The position numbers were made by a program, and so were the translations under genes. The notes below the pieces were generated by a model. That model did no database searches. It was not told where the DNA came from and worked only from the letters and a program-made list of their open reading frames with translations. A stretch of DNA of 64,000 nucleotides from Flavobacteriales bacterium (GTDB lineage: Bacteria; Bacteroidota; Bacteroidia; Flavobacteriales_F; PHOS-HE28), in contig JAEUSY010000041.1 in assembly GCA_016788295.1 (NCBI GenBank), positions 1 to 64,000 of the forward strand. Reading direction: 5' to 3'. This document shows, one piece after another, positions 26,201 to 33,966 of the stretch (position 1 is its first letter; every line of letters starts with the position of its first letter).

Positions 26201-26585
26201 ATACGCCGCCCGTGCTGCCGTAGAGGAACAAACGGTCGAAGGTGTTATCGCCGTTGTTGTGGTAATACAGGATGCGGTTCACGGCCATATCGGCAACTAT
26301 GATGTCCAGGTGACCGTCGTCGTCCAGATCCTCGAGCAGCACGCACTGCGCCTCCTGGGCATCAAGGCTCAGGGTGTTTTTCTCGAAGGTGCCTGTTCCA
26401 TCGTTCACGTACCAGACCAGGTTGCGGATACCGCCAGTCACTACATCGATGTCGCCATCGTTATCAAGGTCGCCGGTGGCCATGGCCAGCGTGGTGTGCG
26501 AGATCAGTTCGGTGCTGTATCCTTGGGCGTTCGCTGTTATTGCGAACACGAGAGCGACCACCAGGAGAAAGGATGGCTTCTTCAT
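23205..26585 (-). CDS. Secreted FG-GAP/VCBS-repeat protein with lamin-tail and T9SS sorting domains
   Basis: About 1126 residues from the ATG at 26585 (Lys-Lys-Pro then signal peptide FLLVVALVFAITANAQ); ATGs at 26588 and 26600 are nearby alternatives. Roughly the first 700 residues are FG-GAP-type repeats (for example GDLDNDGDIDVVTG, DLDGDGDMDAVL), each with a DxDxDGxxD calcium-binding pattern, predicted to form beta-propellers. Residues about 712-885 are a lamin-tail domain (FISEMVHYPGDIARAIEIYN). Ig/PKD-like domains follow, and residues about 1060-1126 are a T9SS type A sorting domain (LVPNPTDGPLTI ... GLYTVVLL). Likely a calcium-stabilised surface protein. It converges with the lipoprotein gene at 21346. 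Confidence 0.9.
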   Translation of the reverse strand: MKKPSFLLVVALVFAITANAQGYSTELISHTTLAMATGDLDNDGDIDVVTGGIRNLVWYVNDGTGTFEKNTLSLDAQEAQCVLLEDLDDDGHLDIIVADMAVNRILYYHNNGDNTFDRLFLYGSTGGVSGVAIADMDGDGDKDLVCAAFTANKVYWLRNNGGFAFTQLDIATGLTGVAHVQAHDYDGDGDMDVAAAVQTAGAIRLFRNNGSGTFANELLANMTTPRRLVQDDIDLDGDMDLLYAGASGMGYFRNTGTTFTQQSVTTYNGIRGVGAGDLNSDGYKDLLVADYGEDMLYWRGYSANGTFNTAGITLDTDLDFASLVMAADLDGDGDQDVVAASSSDVRAYINPATAGFEPRPMNRILTDARGVCHGDFDNDGDVDMMAVGLLYVNWYVNDGSGKLEARIVREGPFRLLVSGGVDMKATDLDGDGDMDAVLTERSGNKVSWIENLGGGNFAKRLVANLTNAYSCDVVDFDNDGDQDVVASNLNGGFIYWYQNNGSEVFTQLTVNTTYPQPYEVRAFDHDNDGDMDVLSACYSNLQQVGKLVLHRNMGNGTFQAFEIDQSAPGITSCYWVDLDGDGDKDIVATMGDQDRINWYESSGGAFPAYTERVLAYGVGYATYVVATDLDGDGDVDVVASALDDRSTDWYENDGSEMFTRHLLASNTPNAQFVGTGDINGDGTPEIYASCAETEAVHLYRRTGINYEVVVGPEPQPCHDLFISEMVHYPGDIARAIEIYNPRSVPVDLSDYSLRFYPNGAHTYDATMLNGVIQPGDVHVLVAPNYATNINTYADQITDLWYDGQETIVLVHDDQPIDVIGRVGDFFEDDNYWFNNGVGTFYTVLVRKPTIDRGDPDGTDPFLPDVEWIAYPVNDYSHLGSHTSPCAAVCTPTIALSAPDGPHCVGDVITITATAVNGGTAPNYQWTVNDLPVGGNSASYTINGLTGNALVRCTLAGNATCATATTVQSEPLLISLNTVQAPVASITGNVLSASPVPDATYQWYFNGVVLPGGNTANVTVIVPGDYHVVATMAGCTSAASNTVTYEITTGLLLYDAPGIQLVPNPTDGPLTIRGAANVRMVELWNVAGQKVLEQRGTSLDLAPFAPGLYTVVLLTESDRWQMRVVRQ

Positions 26586-26744
26586 CATGAGGGCGAACAT
26601 AAGGTCCTTCCGTTTATTTGGGCACCGCGATCGAGCAAACGCATGTCCCCAGTGATCGCGCGTTTGGGCCACTGTGACCAAGAGTGAGCTGAAAGTGAAT
26701 GCTCCTGAATAATTTTCGTGGAACTTCGTTTATCCAAGAACACC

Positions 26745-27209
26745 ATGCCCACCCCGACCAAGAAAGCGAGCACTGCGGCCAAGCGACCGCAGGCCAAGGC
26801 GGCACCCGTGAAGCTGCTCTCCGGTGGCAACCCGCAGATACCCAAGGGCGATGGTGATGCCCCTGTGCAAGCCTACATAGCCGCGATGCCTGGCTGGAAG
26901 CGAGATGTGGGCGAATGGCTCGACCAGCTCATAGAGCGCCATGTGCCCAATTTGCAGAAGGCGGTAAAGTGGAACTCACCGTTCTATGGTGTCGAAGGCC
27001 AGGGCTGGTTCCTGGCCACGCATTGTTTCACCCAATTCGTGAGGCTAACCTGGTTCCAAGGACAGGCGCTGAAACCTATGCCTCCCGGGCCCAGCAAGGA
27101 CAAGAACGCCCGCTATCTGGACATCCGCGAGAATGACAAGGTGGATGAACAGCAACTCGTTTCTTGGATCGAACAGGCAAGCCGACTGCCCGGCTGGCTG
27201 GGGCATTAA
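26745..27209 (+). CDS. DUF1801 (YdhG-like) protein
   Basis: 154 residues from ATG 26745. A Lys/Ala-rich N-terminal tail (residues 1-25) precedes a DUF1801 domain with the usual AAMPGWKRDVGEWLDQLI, KAVKWNSPFYG and HCFTQFVRLTWF pattern. Family members are small cytosolic proteins of unknown biochemical role. A YdeI-like gene with the same kind of domain follows after 21 bases, so they may be co-transcribed. The gene diverges from the FG-GAP protein gene. Confidence 0.8.
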   Translation: MPTPTKKASTAAKRPQAKAAPVKLLSGGNPQIPKGDGDAPVQAYIAAMPGWKRDVGEWLDQLIERHVPNLQKAVKWNSPFYGVEGQGWFLATHCFTQFVRLTWFQGQALKPMPPGPSKDKNARYLDIRENDKVDEQQLVSWIEQASRLPGWLGH

Positions 27210-27230
27210 AACTGACACTAACCACAGACC

Positions 27231-27809
27231 ATGAACCCCAAGGTCAATTGGTTCTTCGAGAAGGACGGGCAATGGAAGACCTCCTTCGCTCTACTGCGCG
27301 AATTGGCGCTGGACAGCGGCCTCACCGAGGAATTGAAGTGGGGCCACCCCTGCTACACGCTGAAGGGCAAGAACGTGTTCCTGATGCACGGCTTCAACGA
27401 CTATTGCGCGCTGCTCTTCCACAAGGGCGCGTTGTTGAAGGACGATCACGGCATACTGGTCCAGCAGACGACCAATGTTCAAAGTGCGCGGCAGATCCGC
27501 TTCACCGGCCTGAAGCAGATCAAGGACACGGCACCGGTGATCCGCAGCATCATGCAGCAGGCCATAGCGATCGAACAAAGCGGAGCCAATGTGCCCTTGA
27601 AGAAGACCGCAGAGTTCGAGATGCCCGAGGAATTCGCCACGGCCTTGAAGCAGATGCCCGAACTGAAGAAGGCCTTCAATGCACTTACTCCCGGACGGCA
27701 ACGTGGTTATCTGTTACACTTTGCCGGGGCCAAGCAGGCCAAGACACGTGAAGCCCGGATCGAGAAGAATGTGGAACGCATCCTTGCAGGGAAGGGCTTG
27801 GACGACTGA
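27231..27809 (+). CDS. YdeI/OmdA family protein (DUF1801 plus OmdA-like tail)
   Basis: 192 residues. The N-terminal half carries a DUF1801-type domain (LTEELKWGHPCYTLKGKNV, FNDYCALLFHKGALL). The C-terminal part (EMPEEFATALKQMPELKKAF, then LTPGRQRGYLLHF) is the bacteriocin-protection/OmdA-like region typical of YdeI proteins. YdeI homologues have been linked to antimicrobial-peptide resistance in enterobacteria, but the role here is unknown. It follows the 26745 gene by 21 bases. Confidence 0.82.
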   Translation: MNPKVNWFFEKDGQWKTSFALLRELALDSGLTEELKWGHPCYTLKGKNVFLMHGFNDYCALLFHKGALLKDDHGILVQQTTNVQSARQIRFTGLKQIKDTAPVIRSIMQQAIAIEQSGANVPLKKTAEFEMPEEFATALKQMPELKKAFNALTPGRQRGYLLHFAGAKQAKTREARIEKNVERILAGKGLDD

Positions 27810-27847
27810 ATAAGCTCAGACCGCCTCAGCAGGAACAGCGAACACGA

Positions 27848-28717
27848 CTAAGGCCGCTTGAGCGTGAAGCGGACCATGCTGCTTACGGGGTGCCTTCCCT
27901 CCGGTGCGCTTTCATCCGGCACCCAAGCCGGTCTCCATCCTGTAATGTGCATCAAGCTCATCTCCAAAGCGTAGACACGCTCCGTCTGCTCGCGGTCCAT
28001 GCGCGCGTAGAACGAACCGGTGGGCCCGACCTGACCAAAGCCGCTCCATGTCATACCATCCGGAACGCTCTGTTGGCGGCCTTGTGCATGCTGTAAGGCT
28101 AGCGCATCAAGGAAGGTCGGCTGCCCGCCCGTGTAGCTGGCCTTGCCGTTGGGGTCGCCCTCCACACTACCGGCACCGCACCCACCCGTCCACAGGTCCG
28201 TGGGCTCCAGCATCACACCCAAGCTATCGCGTTCCACCCGCAGCCGGCAGCCGCCACAGGTGAGCTCATCAGTTGAAGGAACAAGGACAGCATCTGCCTT
28301 GCGGTCCCAACTTCGATCAAGCCCGGCACAGCCGATCATCCGTTCCAGGTCCACCTCGAACGCCCCGGGCCGGAACGGAATGCGGAGGCCCGGATGCCAA
28401 CCGTCGAAGCCGACGAAAAGTACCGCGAGCGTCATCCGTTCGCCGGTGGTGCGCCGTGTGATCTCCAAGTGTATGTCGCGAAGGCCACAGCCCGCATCGA
28501 GCAGCAGGTCGATCCGGCCGTCCGTGCTGTCCTTGTCCGTCATATGGAAGGTGTACTGGCCGCGGGTCTCCTTCACCTCGAACGCACGGTCGCTATGTAC
28601 CCATGCAAGGTGATCGAGCGGGATCTGCAGCACGATGTTCGTACAGCAGCATTGAGCATCGGCGTTAATGGCCCAAAAGCACCAGGAGAACAACAGGAAG
28701 AAGCGGCAGGTCGGCAT
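27848..28717 (-). CDS. Exported protein of unknown function
   Basis: 289 residues from the ATG at 28717, which puts the signal peptide (FFLLFSWCFWAINADAQ) first; an upstream start at 28753 would add 12 residues. The mature protein begins with a Cys cluster (QCCCTN) and has further Cys in TCGGCRLRV and CGAGSV, so disulfides are likely. No family recognised. It is transcribed divergently from the VOC gene at 28792. Confidence 0.65.
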   Translation of the reverse strand: MPTCRFFLLFSWCFWAINADAQCCCTNIVLQIPLDHLAWVHSDRAFEVKETRGQYTFHMTDKDSTDGRIDLLLDAGCGLRDIHLEITRRTTGERMTLAVLFVGFDGWHPGLRIPFRPGAFEVDLERMIGCAGLDRSWDRKADAVLVPSTDELTCGGCRLRVERDSLGVMLEPTDLWTGGCGAGSVEGDPNGKASYTGGQPTFLDALALQHAQGRQQSVPDGMTWSGFGQVGPTGSFYARMDREQTERVYALEMSLMHITGWRPAWVPDESAPEGRHPVSSMVRFTLKRP

Positions 28718-28791
28718 CGCGCACCTGTACACCAGTGATCGGAAGTGGTTCAACGTGCGGCAAAGTGATGCATCTTTCGGAGGTTCGAACC

Positions 28792-29142
28792 ATGGTCACC
28801 GCCATCATCCCCAAACTGCCCATGCGCGACGCAGTCGCCACCCGGACCTATTACGTGGACCAGCTCGGCTTCACGGCGAAGGGGCAATACCCCGACTACC
28901 TTATCGTGGAGCGAGATGGATGTGAACTACACTTCTTCCTGTTCTCCGATCTGGACCCGCTCACCAACGATGGCCAAGTGTACATCCGCGTGGCCGACAT
29001 CGTCAGTCTATACCAAGCGCTGGTGGATCGTGGTGTGGCCATTCATCCGAACGGGGCCCTGGCCAGAAAGCCATGGGGACAGCGCGAGTTCGCTTTACTG
29101 GACCCGGACCATAACCTGCTGACCTTTGGGCAGCCACAATGA
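28792..29142 (+). CDS. VOC-family protein (bleomycin-resistance-like)
   Basis: 116 residues from ATG 28792. Two beta-alpha-beta-beta-beta modules are evident, with AIIPKLPMRDAVATRTYYVD, LGFTAKG, HFFLF in the first and the terminal FALLDPDHNLLTF in the second, as in glyoxalase/bleomycin-resistance proteins. Length is right for the BLMA-like subgroup, which binds and sequesters the drug as a dimer, but many relatives have other ligands, so no resistance function should be assumed. The stop overlaps the next gene's ATG (ATGA at 29139). Confidence 0.82.
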   Translation: MVTAIIPKLPMRDAVATRTYYVDQLGFTAKGQYPDYLIVERDGCELHFFLFSDLDPLTNDGQVYIRVADIVSLYQALVDRGVAIHPNGALARKPWGQREFALLDPDHNLLTFGQPQ

Positions 29143-29576
29143 ACCACGTGAAAAGGAGCGTCGTAATGTTGAGCGGAGGACAGCGGTTCGCCTCCATCGG
29201 GGAGTTGCTGGAGTTCCTACCTGCCGACGAACGTGAACTGACCGAACAACTACGTGAGCTGATCATCTCAGAAGCGCCGGACCTGAAGGAACGCCTGAGC
29301 TTTAACGTGCCCTTCTACAAGGGCCGTCGCGATGTGTGCTTCATCTGGCCGGCATCCGTGCTGTGGGGTAAGCGCAAGACCTACGAAGGTGTACGCTTCG
29401 GACTGAGCTATGGCAGCCTTGTACCGGGCAGCGAGCCTTACCTCCAACGTGGCCCACGCAAACAAGTGTTGTGGCGCGACCTGACGACACTTTCGGACAC
29501 CGACATGCGCCAGATCCGCACCCTGTTACAAGCTGCCTTAGCAGTTGATCGGGAACGCGCCCTTGGCTTACGGTGA
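29139..29576 (+). CDS. DUF1801-domain protein
   Basis: 145 residues, overlapping the VOC gene by four bases at its start and the DUF2461 gene by four at its end, so the three are translated as one unit. The core LKERLSFNVPFYKGRRDVCF, VLWGKRKTYEGVRFGLSYG pattern matches DUF1801 proteins, which are cytosolic and of unknown function. This is the third protein of this fold type within 2.9 kb. Confidence 0.78.
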   Translation: MNHVKRSVVMLSGGQRFASIGELLEFLPADERELTEQLRELIISEAPDLKERLSFNVPFYKGRRDVCFIWPASVLWGKRKTYEGVRFGLSYGSLVPGSEPYLQRGPRKQVLWRDLTTLSDTDMRQIRTLLQAALAVDRERALGLR

Positions 29577-30289
29577 AGCCGGAACTTCGCACACCCATGC
29601 TGAAGTTCAACAACCCTGTGATCCTGCCCGGCACGCTCCGTTTCCTCGCCGAGCTGGAGGCGCACAATGAAAAGCCCTGGTTCGAGGCCAACAAGCAGCG
29701 CTACCACCTTGCCCATGCGAACATGGTGGCCTTTGCGGATGCCCTGTTGGAACGCATGCAGGCCCACGACAAGCTGAGCACGCCGAGCGGAGCCAAGAGC
29801 CTGATGCGCATCTACACAGACCAGCGCTTCCACAAGGACAAGCCACCTTACGCACCACGTTTCGGTGGAAGGCTGGTGCGCGTGAAACCGGCCCTACGCG
29901 GCGGCTATTTCTACCGCATACAGCCCGGCGACCGATCACACGTCACCTGCGGTTTCATGGGACCCGAGGCCAGCGATCTTCGGCTTATCCGTCAGGACAT
30001 CGACTACGACCATGCCACCTGGCGGAAGATCCTGCGCGCTAAGAACCTGCGAGCGCACTTCGGAGATCTGTTCGGTGAAGAAGTGGCTACCATTCCACGC
30101 GGATATCCGTTAGATCATCCAGCTGCGGACCTCCTGCGCAAACGGCAGTTCCTCTTGCGTCGCACCTTCACCGACAAGGAAGTGCAAGACCCGGACTTCC
30201 TCGATGAAGTGGTACAGACCATCCGCGCCGTTCGCCCGTGGTTCGACCATATGACCGCCGTATTGACCAGCGATGGCAATGGCGCGTGA
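29573..30289 (+). CDS. DUF2461 (TIGR02453) protein
   Basis: 238 residues if the GTG at 29573, overlapping the previous stop, is used; ATG 29597 is the alternative and starts just before the conserved region. The domain begins TLRFLAELEAHNEKPWFEAN and contains LMRIYTDQRFHKDKPPYAP and GGYFYRIQPGD, all characteristic of DUF2461, whose function is not known. Cytosolic. The overlap makes translational coupling to the DUF1801 gene likely. Confidence 0.87.
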   Translation: MKPELRTPMLKFNNPVILPGTLRFLAELEAHNEKPWFEANKQRYHLAHANMVAFADALLERMQAHDKLSTPSGAKSLMRIYTDQRFHKDKPPYAPRFGGRLVRVKPALRGGYFYRIQPGDRSHVTCGFMGPEASDLRLIRQDIDYDHATWRKILRAKNLRAHFGDLFGEEVATIPRGYPLDHPAADLLRKRQFLLRRTFTDKEVQDPDFLDEVVQTIRAVRPWFDHMTAVLTSDGNGA

Positions 30290-30327
30290 ATAAACGACGC
30301 ATTGCGCACTTGTACGATCTTGGTGGC

Positions 30328-30813
30328 ATGGAACGCAGCGCCGCAGACCTCATTGCACAACTGGACCTGAAGCCCCATCCCGAGGGTGGTTATTACCGCG
30401 AGCTCTACCGTTCGTCGTTGTCCGTGCAGCCTGGGGATGGGCGTAGCGATCGTTCGGCGCTGACCACTATCTATTTCCTTCTACCAGCTGGCGAAGTGAG
30501 CCGTTGGCACCGCGTTTCATCAGACGAAGTGTGGCACCACTTGGAAGGCGCTCCATTAGAGCTGTTCCTCTGCGACCCCGGCTTCGAGCAAGTGGACCGG
30601 AACCTCATTGGTCCATTGCGTGATGGCCTGCAGCCCGAGCTGGTAGTGCCCCCTCTGCATTGGCAAGCCGCGCGCAGCACCGGGTCTTACAGCTTGGTGG
30701 CCTGTGTGGTGGGCCCGGGATTCGAATTCACGGACTTCGCCATGTTGCGCGACATGCCGGGAGAGCGCGCCCTCATGGAGCAGCGGCAAGCAGCATTCAC
30801 CTTCCTGACCTGA
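30328..30813 (+). CDS. Cupin-fold DUF985 protein
   Basis: 161 residues from ATG 30328. The pattern DLIAQLDLKPHPEGGYYREL, TTIYFLLPAGEVSRWHRV, SDEVWHHLEGAPLEL and a final VGPGFEFTDFAM is the DUF985 cupin family (YML079w-like). The His residues of SRWHRV and VWHH are positioned as in metal- or ligand-binding cupins. The natural ligand is unknown; a sugar or nucleotide-sugar role is only a guess. Cytosolic. Confidence 0.87.
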   Translation: MERSAADLIAQLDLKPHPEGGYYRELYRSSLSVQPGDGRSDRSALTTIYFLLPAGEVSRWHRVSSDEVWHHLEGAPLELFLCDPGFEQVDRNLIGPLRDGLQPELVVPPLHWQAARSTGSYSLVACVVGPGFEFTDFAMLRDMPGERALMEQRQAAFTFLT

Positions 30814-30818
30814 TCCGG

Positions 30819-31157
30819 TCAGGCCTTTTTCACGAACTCGCTCTTGAGCCCCATGGCGCCGAAGCCATCCACCTTGCAGTCGATGTTGTGATCGCCGTCG
30901 GTGAGGCGGATGCCGCGCACCTTGGTACCTGCCTTAATGGCCTTGGGAGCGCCTTTCACAGGCAGGTCCTTGATCACGATCACATCGTCGCCATCGTGCA
31001 GCACGTTGCCATTGGCATCCTTCACCACCGGTCCGGCCTCTTCGGCGGCCACTTCATCGGGGTTCCATTCATGCCCGCATTCGCCGCACATCCACGACGT
31101 GCCCGTGGGATAGGTGATCGTGGAACGGCACTCTGGGCAGGGTTTTGTATCGCTCAT
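30819..31157 (-). CDS. yjdM: YjdM (PhnA-like) zinc-ribbon protein
   Basis: 112 residues from the ATG at 31157. Two CxxC knuckles in PCPECRS and MCGECGHEW form a zinc ribbon, followed by the PhnA/YjdM domain ([20 protein letters not shown], then GTKVRGIRL and [21 protein letters not shown]). YjdM was once called alkylphosphonate utilisation protein PhnA because of its place near the phn operon in E. coli, but it has no proven part in phosphonate use. Length is normal. It converges with the DUF985 gene with only five bases between stops. Confidence 0.92.
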   Translation of the reverse strand: MSDTKPCPECRSTITYPTGTSWMCGECGHEWNPDEVAAEEAGPVVKDANGNVLHDGDDVIVIKDLPVKGAPKAIKAGTKVRGIRLTDGDHNIDCKVDGFGAMGLKSEFVKKA

Positions 31158-31329
31158 TAGGGCCGCGAAAGTACCGGTCCTTGGGGATGATCTCTTGATA
31201 GCGATCAGGTGCTGACCCAAGCGGCTGTATAGAGGAACATCAACCTCCGACCCGGACCGACTACCAGAAAATCCGCTGATGAGAACGACTATCACGCACC
31301 AGGATGGGCTTGTGGGGCGTTACAACCAC

Positions 31330-31449
31330 ATGCGTCGGCTTTTATCCCTTCTGCTCTTCACCCTGATACTGGCATCCTGCACCAATGGAAGGCATGCGCG
31401 CAAATGCAACGGCAAACGTGGTGAGCGAGTTCCCATGGGGATCATTTGA
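31330..31449 (+). CDS. 39-residue lipoprotein, unknown function
   Basis: ATG 31330 to TGA 31447-31449. The N-terminus LLSLLLFTLILASC is a complete lipoprotein signal with Cys18, leaving a mature peptide of only 22 residues, basic, with a second Cys (HARKCNGKRGERVPMG). Similar tiny lipoproteins with a CNGK-RG-x-x-PMG ending are, as I recall, widespread in Bacteroidota and uncharacterised. An in-frame ATG at 31279 would give 56 residues but would place the signal internally. Confidence 0.6.
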   Translation: MRRLLSLLLFTLILASCTNGRHARKCNGKRGERVPMGII

Positions 31450-31493
31450 GCGGCCTTCGGCATCACTGGCGAACCTTATGCGATCTTCAGCCC

Positions 31494-32003
31494 ATGGAAC
31501 GCCACCAGCTCTTCGACCAATTGGAACGCCATGCACAGGTGTTCCGCGCCCTTCTCGCCGACCTTTCACCTGCCGAGATCACTTGGAAGCAGGCGCCCGG
31601 GAAATGGTGCCCCTTGGAAGTGGTATGCCACCTCTATGATGAGGAATGCGAGGATTTCCGGGCACGGGTCAGGTCCACGCTGGAAACGCCAAACGCGCCA
31701 TGGCCCAAGATCGATCCTGCAGCATGGGTCGCGGAGAGGAAGTATGCGGAACAGGACTTCGGCGCCAAGCTGAACGGTTTCCTGGAAGAACGGCAACGGT
31801 CTCTGGATTGGCTGCGCGCACAGGACCATGCGCCGTGGACCAATGCCTACATCCATCCGAAGGTGGGACCCGTGAGCTGCGAACTGCTGCTGACCAACTG
31901 GGTGGCCCACGACCTTCACCACATCCGCCAACTGATCAACCTGCGTTACGCCTACCTGCAAGCGAACACGACGGTACCACTCGACTACGCGGGCACGTGG
32001 TAG
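31494..32003 (+). CDS. DinB-family protein
   Basis: 169 residues from ATG 31494; a TTG at 31446 is in frame. A four-helix DinB-like domain: LSPAEITWKQAPGKWCPLEVVCHLYDEE, then NWVAHDLHHIRQLINLRYAY with the paired histidines of the metal site. Bacterial DinB/YfiT relatives are metal-dependent thiol transferases or hydrolases and stress-linked proteins; the exact substrate here is unknown. Cytosolic. Confidence 0.85.
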   Translation: MERHQLFDQLERHAQVFRALLADLSPAEITWKQAPGKWCPLEVVCHLYDEECEDFRARVRSTLETPNAPWPKIDPAAWVAERKYAEQDFGAKLNGFLEERQRSLDWLRAQDHAPWTNAYIHPKVGPVSCELLLTNWVAHDLHHIRQLINLRYAYLQANTTVPLDYAGTW

Positions 32004-32021
32004 CCCCTAACTTGCGGCCGA

Positions 32022-32855
32022 ATGATACGCACCGGCCGCATACAGGAACTTTCCATACTCCGCCACACCCCTGCTGGCCTTGTGCTCGGCGATGAGGACA
32101 CGGCCGAAGTGCTGTTGCCCCAGAGCGAACGCCCCACAAAGGATGCGATCGGCGGCACCGTGAAGGTGTTCGTGTATCGTGATGATGAGGGCGAACTGAA
32201 GGTGACCACGCAGTTACCGAAAGCACAAGTGGGCGAGTTCGCCCCCATGCGTGTGAAGGCTGTTACGCGCGATGGCGCATTTCTGGAATGGGGTGTTCCC
32301 GTGGACCTTATCGTGCCGCACAGCGAGCAGAAGAAACCGCTGGTGGAAGGGCGCTGGGTGGTGGTGCGCGTGGCGTTGAACGAGGACACCGACCGGACCT
32401 ACGGAAGCACCCGCATCGAGGACCACCTGGACAACAGTGCGCTAACGGTGAAGCAAGGACAAGAAGTGAGCCTTGTGGTCCATGGCCGCAGCGACCTGGG
32501 CTACAGCGTGGTGGTGAACAACCTGCACCACGGTCTGGTACACGCCAACGAGGTCTTCAAGCACATTTCGGTCGGCGATCGGATACCGGGCTATGTGAAG
32601 ACCGTGCGTCCGGACAACAAGCTGGACATCACCTTGCAGCCCATCGGCTACCGACAGTACATTGATGCCAACACGGCCTTGCTGGCCAAACGGATCCAAG
32701 CCCAAGGTTTCATTCCATTGAGCGACAACAGCTCGGCCGAAGAGATCTACGCCGAGTTCGGCATCAGCAAGAAGGCGTTCAAGAAAGCGCTCGGCGCCTT
32801 GTACAAGGAACGCCTGGTGCGAATTGGGGATGACGGTGTAGTGTGGGTGGGTTAG
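32022..32855 (+). CDS. cvfB: CvfB-type S1 RNA-binding protein
   Basis: 277 residues. It has the layout of CvfB/YitL: tandem S1-like OB folds (residues about 5-60, 65-130, 140-210; for example VVVNNLHHGLVHANEVF) and a C-terminal winged helix (YAEFGISKKAFKKALGALYK). CvfB binds RNA, preferring purine-rich tracts, and affects virulence-factor expression in Staphylococcus; in Bacteroidota it is probably a general post-transcriptional regulator. TAACTTG just before the ATG resembles a -7 element, suggesting a short leader. Confidence 0.9.
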   Translation: MIRTGRIQELSILRHTPAGLVLGDEDTAEVLLPQSERPTKDAIGGTVKVFVYRDDEGELKVTTQLPKAQVGEFAPMRVKAVTRDGAFLEWGVPVDLIVPHSEQKKPLVEGRWVVVRVALNEDTDRTYGSTRIEDHLDNSALTVKQGQEVSLVVHGRSDLGYSVVVNNLHHGLVHANEVFKHISVGDRIPGYVKTVRPDNKLDITLQPIGYRQYIDANTALLAKRIQAQGFIPLSDNSSAEEIYAEFGISKKAFKKALGALYKERLVRIGDDGVVWVG

Positions 32856-32888
32856 TTCTGATCGCGAAAGCCCAAAAAAACCTCAGCA

Positions 32889-33287
32889 ATGAACCCGATC
32901 CTTCGTAACGTTCTCGCTGTCCTGGCCGGTGCCACGGCATGCATCATGCTCAACGGATTCCTGCTCGGTGTCATGATGCAGATGATCACGCCGCCGGAGG
33001 GGTTCGACCCCAACGAAATATCCACGTATAGCCTGCTCCAGGCGAAGCACTTGCTCTCTCCCTTTGTGGCGCACGCCATTCCCTCGCTTGTTGGTGGCTT
33101 CATAGCGGCGCTGATCGCTGTCAACCGCAAAATGACCGTTGCGCTGGTGGTGGGTGGTCTGCACTTCGTTGGTGGTGTTGCTGCGGCCTTCATGATCCCC
33201 GCTCCCACCTGGTTCGTTGTGCTGGACCTTACGGTGGCATACCTGCCCATGTCCTGGCTGGGCGGGCGCTTGGCCGGTGGCAAATAA
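32889..33287 (+). CDS. Small multi-pass membrane protein
   Basis: 132 residues with about four hydrophobic segments (residues 5-30, 55-76, 82-100, 104-124; for example VALVVGGLHFVGGVAAAFM). This is an inner-membrane protein of a type often annotated only as hypothetical in Bacteroidota. It lies 33 bases after cvfB. No catalytic residues are apparent. Confidence 0.7.
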   Translation: MNPILRNVLAVLAGATACIMLNGFLLGVMMQMITPPEGFDPNEISTYSLLQAKHLLSPFVAHAIPSLVGGFIAALIAVNRKMTVALVVGGLHFVGGVAAAFMIPAPTWFVVLDLTVAYLPMSWLGGRLAGGK

Positions 33288-33333
33288 ACGACCGATCGAT
33301 CCGTGTGAACCACCCTGTTGGTCAGTGTAGCTC

Positions 33334-33963
33334 ATGGACCCCACACAACAGGCCGTACGCATCTTCGGTGAACATGCCGAGTCCTATGCTCAGAAGTACG
33401 CCGACGTGGGGCGCTACGCTCCTTCGCTGGACCGCTTTCTGTCGCTGATACCCCACGGTGGCCATGTACTTGAACTGGCTTGCGGACCGGGGAATGTGAC
33501 GCGCTACCTGTTGGACCGCCGCCCCGACCTGCAGGTGGTTGCAACCGACCTGGCCCCTGAAATGCTGGCCGTTGCCGAACGAACAGTGCCAGAGGCCGAA
33601 CACCAATTGATGGACATGCGGGCAGTTGGCTCCGCACAGCGCCAATACCAAGGTGTGGTGTGCGCCTTCGGTCTGCCCTACCTGGACCAACGCGCAGCGG
33701 CGCAGTTCATCGGTGGTGCGGCCGCTCGCCTATTGCCAGGTGGTGCCCTGTACCTGAGCACCATGGAGGACGACCCCGCCAAGAGCGGTTGGGAGGGCCC
33801 TTCGGCAGACCACCCGATCTTCATGAATTACCATCTGGCAAAGGACCTGGAAGCTGCGTTGAGATCAGCTGGTCTAGTTCTGGTCCTTGAGGAGCGCGTG
33901 AGCTATGTATCCACGCATGGCAGTAATGTAACGGACCTATTGATCGTGGCACATCGACCTTGA
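33334..33963 (+). CDS. Class I SAM-dependent methyltransferase
   Basis: 209 residues. The SAM-binding loop is VLELACGPGNVTRYLL (about residues 45-60), followed by the acidic residue of VVATDLAPEMLAVAE (motif II region). Later motifs VCAFGLPYLDQ and LLPGGALYLSTME are typical of methyltransferase type 11/25 proteins. The substrate is unknown; small-molecule methylation is likely. The next gene starts three bases after its stop. Confidence 0.87.
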   Translation: MDPTQQAVRIFGEHAESYAQKYADVGRYAPSLDRFLSLIPHGGHVLELACGPGNVTRYLLDRRPDLQVVATDLAPEMLAVAERTVPEAEHQLMDMRAVGSAQRQYQGVVCAFGLPYLDQRAAAQFIGGAAARLLPGGALYLSTMEDDPAKSGWEGPSADHPIFMNYHLAKDLEAALRSAGLVLVLEERVSYVSTHGSNVTDLLIVAHRP

Positions 33964-33966
33964 ACC

